Source: CAYOHG01 sp964465125
GTDB taxonomy: Bacteria > Planctomycetota > Phycisphaerae > UBA1845 > Fen-1342
Assembly (NCBI GenBank): GCA_964465125.1
Contig: CAYXIO010000044.1
Span: 1 to 34,526 of the forward strand
Reading direction: 5' to 3'
DNA length: 34,526 bases
A program made the translations under genes and the position numbers. The notes beneath the pieces are model-generated. The model ran no database searches and was not told the DNA's origin. It saw only the letters and a program-made list of their open reading frames with translations. Shown piece by piece: positions 31,359-34,526 of this stretch. Position 1 is the stretch's first letter; every line of letters starts with the position of its first letter.

Positions 31359-32501
31359 ATGCATGCCCAGACCCCAATCCCGCATAGGCTACAGCCGGCC
31401 GGCCGAGCGACCGCACTGGCTGCGGCTCTCGCGCTATTCGTCGCCTGCGGCTGCGACGTCAGCCCGCCCGCCGCCGGCACGCTCGAATTCAACGTGGCCG
31501 AGCCGCCGACGGCGCTCGCCGCCGCCGGCCCGCCCGTCTTCGAAGCCGGCGCCGTGTTCTACTCGATCCCCGGCAAGCTCGGCAGCCACGCCCCCGCGCT
31601 CACGACGCTCCCCGACGGCGGGCTGCTGGCGGCGTGGTATTCCTACGACGGTCCGGAGGAGCTCGACGGCGCCGCGATCTACCTCTCGCGCCGGCCCGCA
31701 CACGACGCGGCCGACTCCGCCGCACCGGCCGACTGGACCCCGCCGCAAGTGCTGATCGCCCGCGCCGAAGCCGTCGGCAATCCGGTGCTCTACCGCGAAG
31801 GCGCACGCGTCTGGCTCTTCTACGCGATCGTCGCCGGCGGGTGGAGCACGGCGCGCGTCGAGTTCATCGTCTCCGACGACGCGGGCGCCACCTGGGCCGA
31901 CCCGCGCTCGATCTACGGCCCGCTGGGCACGAACGTGCGCTTCCCGCCGCTGCGGCTGACCAGCGGCGAGCGGCTGCTGCCGGCGTATGACGACCTGCTG
32001 CAACGGGCGTTGTTCTTCGCGTCGGATGACGGCGTCGACTGGTCGCTGCGTGCCGTCGTCGCGACCGCGGCACCGCATCGCTGCATTCAGCCGTCGATCG
32101 CGGAGTTGGAGAGCGGGCGAATGCTGGCGGTCATGCGAAACACGGGCGCCGGCCGGATGTGGGTCAGCGCGTCCGACGACGCCGGCGAAACCTGGCTCGC
32201 GCCGCGTTCGGCGGGTTTCAGCAACCCGGCCAGCCCCGCGTCGCTTACGCGCCTGGCCGACGGCACGCTGCTGCTGGTCTTCAATGACAGCCAGACGCTG
32301 CGCCGTCCGCTGTCGGCGACGATCTCCGCCGACGACGGCCGCACGTGGGTTCCGCCGCGGGTGCTGGTCGACGGCGACGGCGAGTTCGCATACCCGGCGG
32401 TGGTGCAGACGCTCGACGGCGTAGTGCATGTGCTGTACTCGCACGATCGCGCGTTCATCGGGCACGTGCGGGTAAACGCGGCGTGGCTGGCAGGTGAATG
32501 A
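31359..32501 (+). CDS. Sialidase-like BNR-repeat lipoprotein
   Basis: A 380-residue predicted lipoprotein (signal with VACGC) carrying a six-bladed beta-propeller of the sialidase/BNR family. Asp-boxes of the form S-x-D-x-G-x-T-W are visible three times: SDDAGATW, SDDAGETW and SADDGRTW. HAPALTTLPDGGLLAAWYS at the start and FAYPAVVQTLDGVVHVLYSH near the end fit the propeller. The usual sialidase Arg triad is only partly evident, and many family members act on sugars other than sialic acid or have unknown activity. ATG 31359 is the best start. It is transcribed divergently from the DUF5658-like gene and is convergent with the MauE-like gene. Confidence 0.82.
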   Translation: MHAQTPIPHRLQPAGRATALAAALALFVACGCDVSPPAAGTLEFNVAEPPTALAAAGPPVFEAGAVFYSIPGKLGSHAPALTTLPDGGLLAAWYSYDGPEELDGAAIYLSRRPAHDAADSAAPADWTPPQVLIARAEAVGNPVLYREGARVWLFYAIVAGGWSTARVEFIVSDDAGATWADPRSIYGPLGTNVRFPPLRLTSGERLLPAYDDLLQRALFFASDDGVDWSLRAVVATAAPHRCIQPSIAELESGRMLAVMRNTGAGRMWVSASDDAGETWLAPRSAGFSNPASPASLTRLADGTLLLVFNDSQTLRRPLSATISADDGRTWVPPRVLVDGDGEFAYPAVVQTLDGVVHVLYSHDRAFIGHVRVNAAWLAGE

Positions 32502-32534
32502 GCGGCACGCGAATGATTCGAGGCCGCTGCCGGC

Positions 32535-33016
32535 TTACGTTGTTTGCGCTTGCGCACCTGGCTGGTTGACGCCGGTGCCTTGGGACTGAGGTTTCGAGAC
32601 CCGCGGTGAGCAATACAGCAGCACGACGGAGAGACCCAGAAGGCACACGTTGCGGAGCAGCGCCATTAGGACGGACTCGCCCTGTACCGATCCAGTGCAC
32701 GTGCAGGGAGCCTGCCATCCCGCCGATCCGCCGAGCACGAAGATGCCTGAAGTAAAGGCGGCCAGAAGAGTGAGGACGAGCACGGATGCGGCGCGAACCG
32801 CGAAGCGGTAAGCAGCCACGCAGCCAGCGCGATCTCCAACCAAGGAAGTGCGAACCCGGTCATCCGCAGAGTCATCGGCTCCGTGATCCCCATGTCGATC
32901 AGCGCGACATAGGTGGGAGCGGGTCCGCTTAGAAGGCTGGTGATACCAGCATACGCAAGCGAACCGGCCAAGGCGCACGAGCACACAGCGGCCGCCATGT
33001 GGCGCGCTGAATGCAT
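32535..33016 (-). pseudogene. MauE/DoxX-like membrane protein, split by a frameshift
   Basis: Two open frames together encode a membrane protein. The first (from ATG 33016) gives MHSARHM, three helices and LPWLEIALAAWLLTASRFA; the second, in the -1 frame, continues VRAASVLVLTLLAAF, CTCTGS, and MALLRNVCLLGLSVVLLY. Joined, they match the MauE family plan: a central E-[IL] in a helix, a C-x-C motif, and RN-x-x-L. MauE is needed for methylamine dehydrogenase light-chain maturation and is thought to assist disulfide formation. The switch lies near 32790-32815 and needs a -1 shift, consistent with one lost base. This could be a sequencing error, a true mutation or, less likely, programmed frameshifting, since no slippery heptamer is obvious. 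It begins 8 nt after the LolA-like stop codon. Confidence 0.6.
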
Positions 33017-33024
33017 CGCGAGAA

Positions 33025-34023
33025 TTAGCGCGCGATCAGCCGGCAACGAGCCCATCCCACCACGCACACCAGGGCGAGCAAGCCGGCGCCGATTGATACG
33101 CGTGCCGCGGTCGGAACCGGAGTTGGGGTCATTTGCAGTGCAAGTACGGGCACGCGGTTTCCGTGCGCATCGATTTGGTACACGGAAGCCTTTCCGTCCT
33201 TACCCTTGACGGTTGAGTCGGTCACGAGCATGCCTGGTTGTGGCCTGAAGACCAGCGCCCCAGGCGCCGGCGGGCGCGTACTCACGTTCGTTGCCTGAAA
33301 CGTCCAGCGCTGTTGATTGGGGGCAGTTCCTTCGGTCCACTCCATTTCGGCCGGAACCACTTCGCCGGAGTCGTTCCGCTGCCAGCGAATCGTTGCGGAC
33401 TGGTGTCGCACCGGGCAGTCCCAGGCGACGATGGCATAATCGAGCTCCGGGTCAGCCGTGGCGTTTACGCGGACTCCGCCGGAGACCCAGGGAACGTCGA
33501 CTTCGAGGTGCACCAAGCCGTCACGTTCGGCAACACCGACGATCGCGCCTTTCTCGGCGAGTTGCCGTACGTCCCGACGCAACCCGAACATCAAAACGTC
33601 CGCCGGGGACGGAAGGACCGAGAGGACCTTCGCGTTGTCGATCAGCACGGAGCCGGAATCCGGGAAGTGGATCACCTGCCTCTGGCCGTCGTGGTACCGC
33701 GTGCGCTCCGCGAAAGGATGGTACTTGAGCTTCGAAGGAAGATCGAACTCGAGTTCCAGCTTTTCTGCCGAGCCGTCGCGCAACCATACTATTTCACCGC
33801 GCACGGTCTTGCGTTCGGCGATCGTCGTTTCTCCGAGGCGCTCCGGCACGCCCTCGACCAGTGCGGCGAATTCGACCTGGATCGTCTCGATCTCGGCCTG
33901 CTTGTCGGCAACAAGCTCAAGTACCTTTTGAATGTCGACGGAGCTCGGCTTCGCGCTTTCCCGCGCGAGGGCCGACCCCGAAAACGTGAAGACGCCCGCA
34001 AGAAGAACTAGGTGAGTGCGCAT
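33025..34023 (-). CDS. LolA-like exported protein with C-terminal membrane anchor
   Basis: A 332-residue exported protein: signal peptide (VLLAGVFTFSGSALA), then a domain beginning VLELVADKQAEIETIQVEFAALV (helix), and alternating beta strands with HFPDSGSVLIDN, resembling LolA/LolB or outer-membrane lipoprotein-sorting-like folds. After GNRVPVLALQM comes TPTPVPTAARVSIG, a hydrophobic helix and basic RCRLIAR, which anchors the C-terminus in the membrane. ATG 34023 has GGGAG 8 nt upstream. It is 12 nt after the Cys-rich gene and 8 nt before the MauE-like gene, so the three form an operon. The LolA resemblance is by fold pattern only. Confidence 0.65.
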   Translation of the reverse strand: MRTHLVLLAGVFTFSGSALARESAKPSSVDIQKVLELVADKQAEIETIQVEFAALVEGVPERLGETTIAERKTVRGEIVWLRDGSAEKLELEFDLPSKLKYHPFAERTRYHDGQRQVIHFPDSGSVLIDNAKVLSVLPSPADVLMFGLRRDVRQLAEKGAIVGVAERDGLVHLEVDVPWVSGGVRVNATADPELDYAIVAWDCPVRHQSATIRWQRNDSGEVVPAEMEWTEGTAPNQQRWTFQATNVSTRPPAPGALVFRPQPGMLVTDSTVKGKDGKASVYQIDAHGNRVPVLALQMTPTPVPTAARVSIGAGLLALVCVVGWARCRLIAR

Positions 34024-34035
34024 TGGCGACGCTCC

Positions 34036-34377
34036 CTATGCGCCGGAGTTACACCCGAGCGCTATAGTCGTCGTGTACTGGTCGCACAGAACCGTGCAGT
34101 CGTCGTCAGAGTGGTAGACTTCCTGGTGGCACGGCTGGTTGGCGACCGTCGAGCAGCTCGAACCAGGGCGCGAGTGACACGCGCCGCTCACGATGTGCTG
34201 GCCCGTCTTCCGAACCGAGTTCCCGGCGCAATGCCCGCTGTCGACGCTGCAGCCGTAATCATCGCCGCAGCCGTCAATATCGTAAACGCACTTGTGGTCG
34301 CTAAGCACCTCGCCCAGCAGGAGCGGCAGCAATCCCCCGACCAGCAGGCAGGCACCGACGATCATGCTGTTCTTCAT
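34036..34377 (-). CDS. Secreted cysteine-rich small protein
   Basis: A 113-residue protein with a signal peptide (residues about 1-24) and ten cysteines in the mature part (30, 37, 43, 50, 67, 75, 83, 94, 98, 109), enough for five disulfides. There are also several His and Asp residues, some near cysteines (DSGHC, SGACH, QPCHQ). I do not recognise the family. ATG 34377 has GGGGA 7 nt upstream. Local GC content drops visibly below that of the rest of the window. It is the first gene of an operon with the LolA-like and MauE-like genes, which suggests its folding or anchoring depends on them. Confidence 0.75.
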   Translation of the reverse strand: MKNSMIVGACLLVGGLLPLLLGEVLSDHKCVYDIDGCGDDYGCSVDSGHCAGNSVRKTGQHIVSGACHSRPGSSCSTVANQPCHQEVYHSDDDCTVLCDQYTTTIALGCNSGA

Positions 34378-34458
34378 GAGCCGGTCCCCATTCCGCGGCG
34401 GTCGACCTACAACCTCTGGGGATTCGCCTTTCAGATTCGCTTGTCTGGTAGTGTAGCC

Positions 34459-34483
34459 AAAAAAAAAAAACGGTCCTTCCGGG
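34459..34483 (-). terminator. Oligo-T tract, possible terminator of the upstream gene
   Basis: Twelve A residues at 34459-34470 read as T12 on the minus strand, directly after a weak CGG-AAGGA-CCG hairpin. They follow the stop codon of the partial gene at 34485 by 14 nt. The stem is short, so termination may depend mostly on the T-run. A TACACT hexamer follows and could be the -10 box of the Cys-rich operon. Confidence 0.4.
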
Positions 34484-34484
34484 A

Positions 34485-34526
34485 TCAGCGTGGGTAGAGA
34501 TCGAGGCCTCCGCAGTAGAAGTAGAT
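34485..34526 (-). CDS. C-terminal end of a gene beyond the window
   Basis: On the minus strand, the last 13 codons read IYFYCGGLDLYPR before TGA. The aromatic, Gly/Cys-containing peptide looks protein-like, and the T-tract after it supports a true gene end. It is too short to assign. Confidence 0.35.
   Translation of the reverse strand: MYFYCGGLDLYPR

Noticed and set aside
33025..33120. PEP-CTERM tail on the LolA-like protein
   Set aside because: There is a hydrophobic helix and basic end, but TPTPVPTAA does not match the PEP motif.
1..34526. CRISPR arrays, tRNA genes, insertion sequences or prophage
   Set aside because: No spaced direct repeats of CRISPR type, no cloverleaf sequences, and no transposase or integrase motifs were seen.

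Overview
The window is one GC-rich bacterial chromosome segment with densely packed genes on both strands. I infer a planctomycete, probably near Phycisphaerae, most likely from a draft or environmental assembly. The clues are a PEP-CTERM type sorting tail, a TPR-heavy membrane proteome, a sulfatase-fold lipoprotein with TPRs, a membrane-anchored HTH protein, an ECF sigma factor coupled to a zinc-less anti-sigma factor, and many weakly conserved secreted proteins. No rRNA, tRNA, CRISPR array, transposase or phage module was found. Taxonomy is inference, since no marker tree could be run.

Layout. 1-5.2 kb: RtcB-like RNA ligase, a PEP-CTERM exported protein, an ABC-2 polysaccharide-type permease without its ATPase, a triple zinc-ribbon protein, and two tandem 103-residue paralogs. 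5.2-9.7 kb: a GT-C/TPR membrane protein, an intergenic region with a promoter, a multi-hairpin RNA candidate and a terminator, a cysteine desulfurase family enzyme, and a 56-residue lipoprotein-like peptide. 9.9-12.8 kb: a membrane-anchored GH113-like glycosidase, then ECF sigma and anti-sigma factors. 12.8-17.7 kb: adenine deaminase, divergent from a four-gene chain (MBL hydrolase, lipoprotein, BtuF-like binding protein, BtuD-like ATPase) in which each gene overlaps the next by 4 nt and no permease is present. 17.7-20.9 kb: a minus-strand PlsY operon, a 365-nt intergenic region with nested hairpins, and nrdR coupled to an ATP-cone protein. 21-25.3 kb: RNase Z-like MBL protein, lipoyl synthase, sulfatase-fold/TPR lipoprotein. 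25.4-32.5 kb: RNase Y, a two-gene membrane/HTH unit, a VKOR-DsbA fusion, a DUF5658-like membrane protein, and a sialidase-like lipoprotein. 32.5-34.5 kb: a minus-strand cassette of a 10-cysteine secreted peptide, a LolA-like anchored protein and a frameshifted MauE-like membrane protein, then the tail of another gene.

How it fits together. Much of the content is envelope biology: export, anchoring, oxidative folding (VKOR-DsbA, MauE-like), phospholipid synthesis (PlsY) and carbohydrate processing (GH113-like, sialidase-like, GT-C). The rest is RNA and nucleotide housekeeping (RtcB, RNase Y, RNase Z-like, NrdR, Ade). The least explained elements are the two intergenic RNA candidates (about 7.85-7.99 kb and 19.3-19.56 kb) and the Cys-rich/LolA-like/MauE cassette at the right end.
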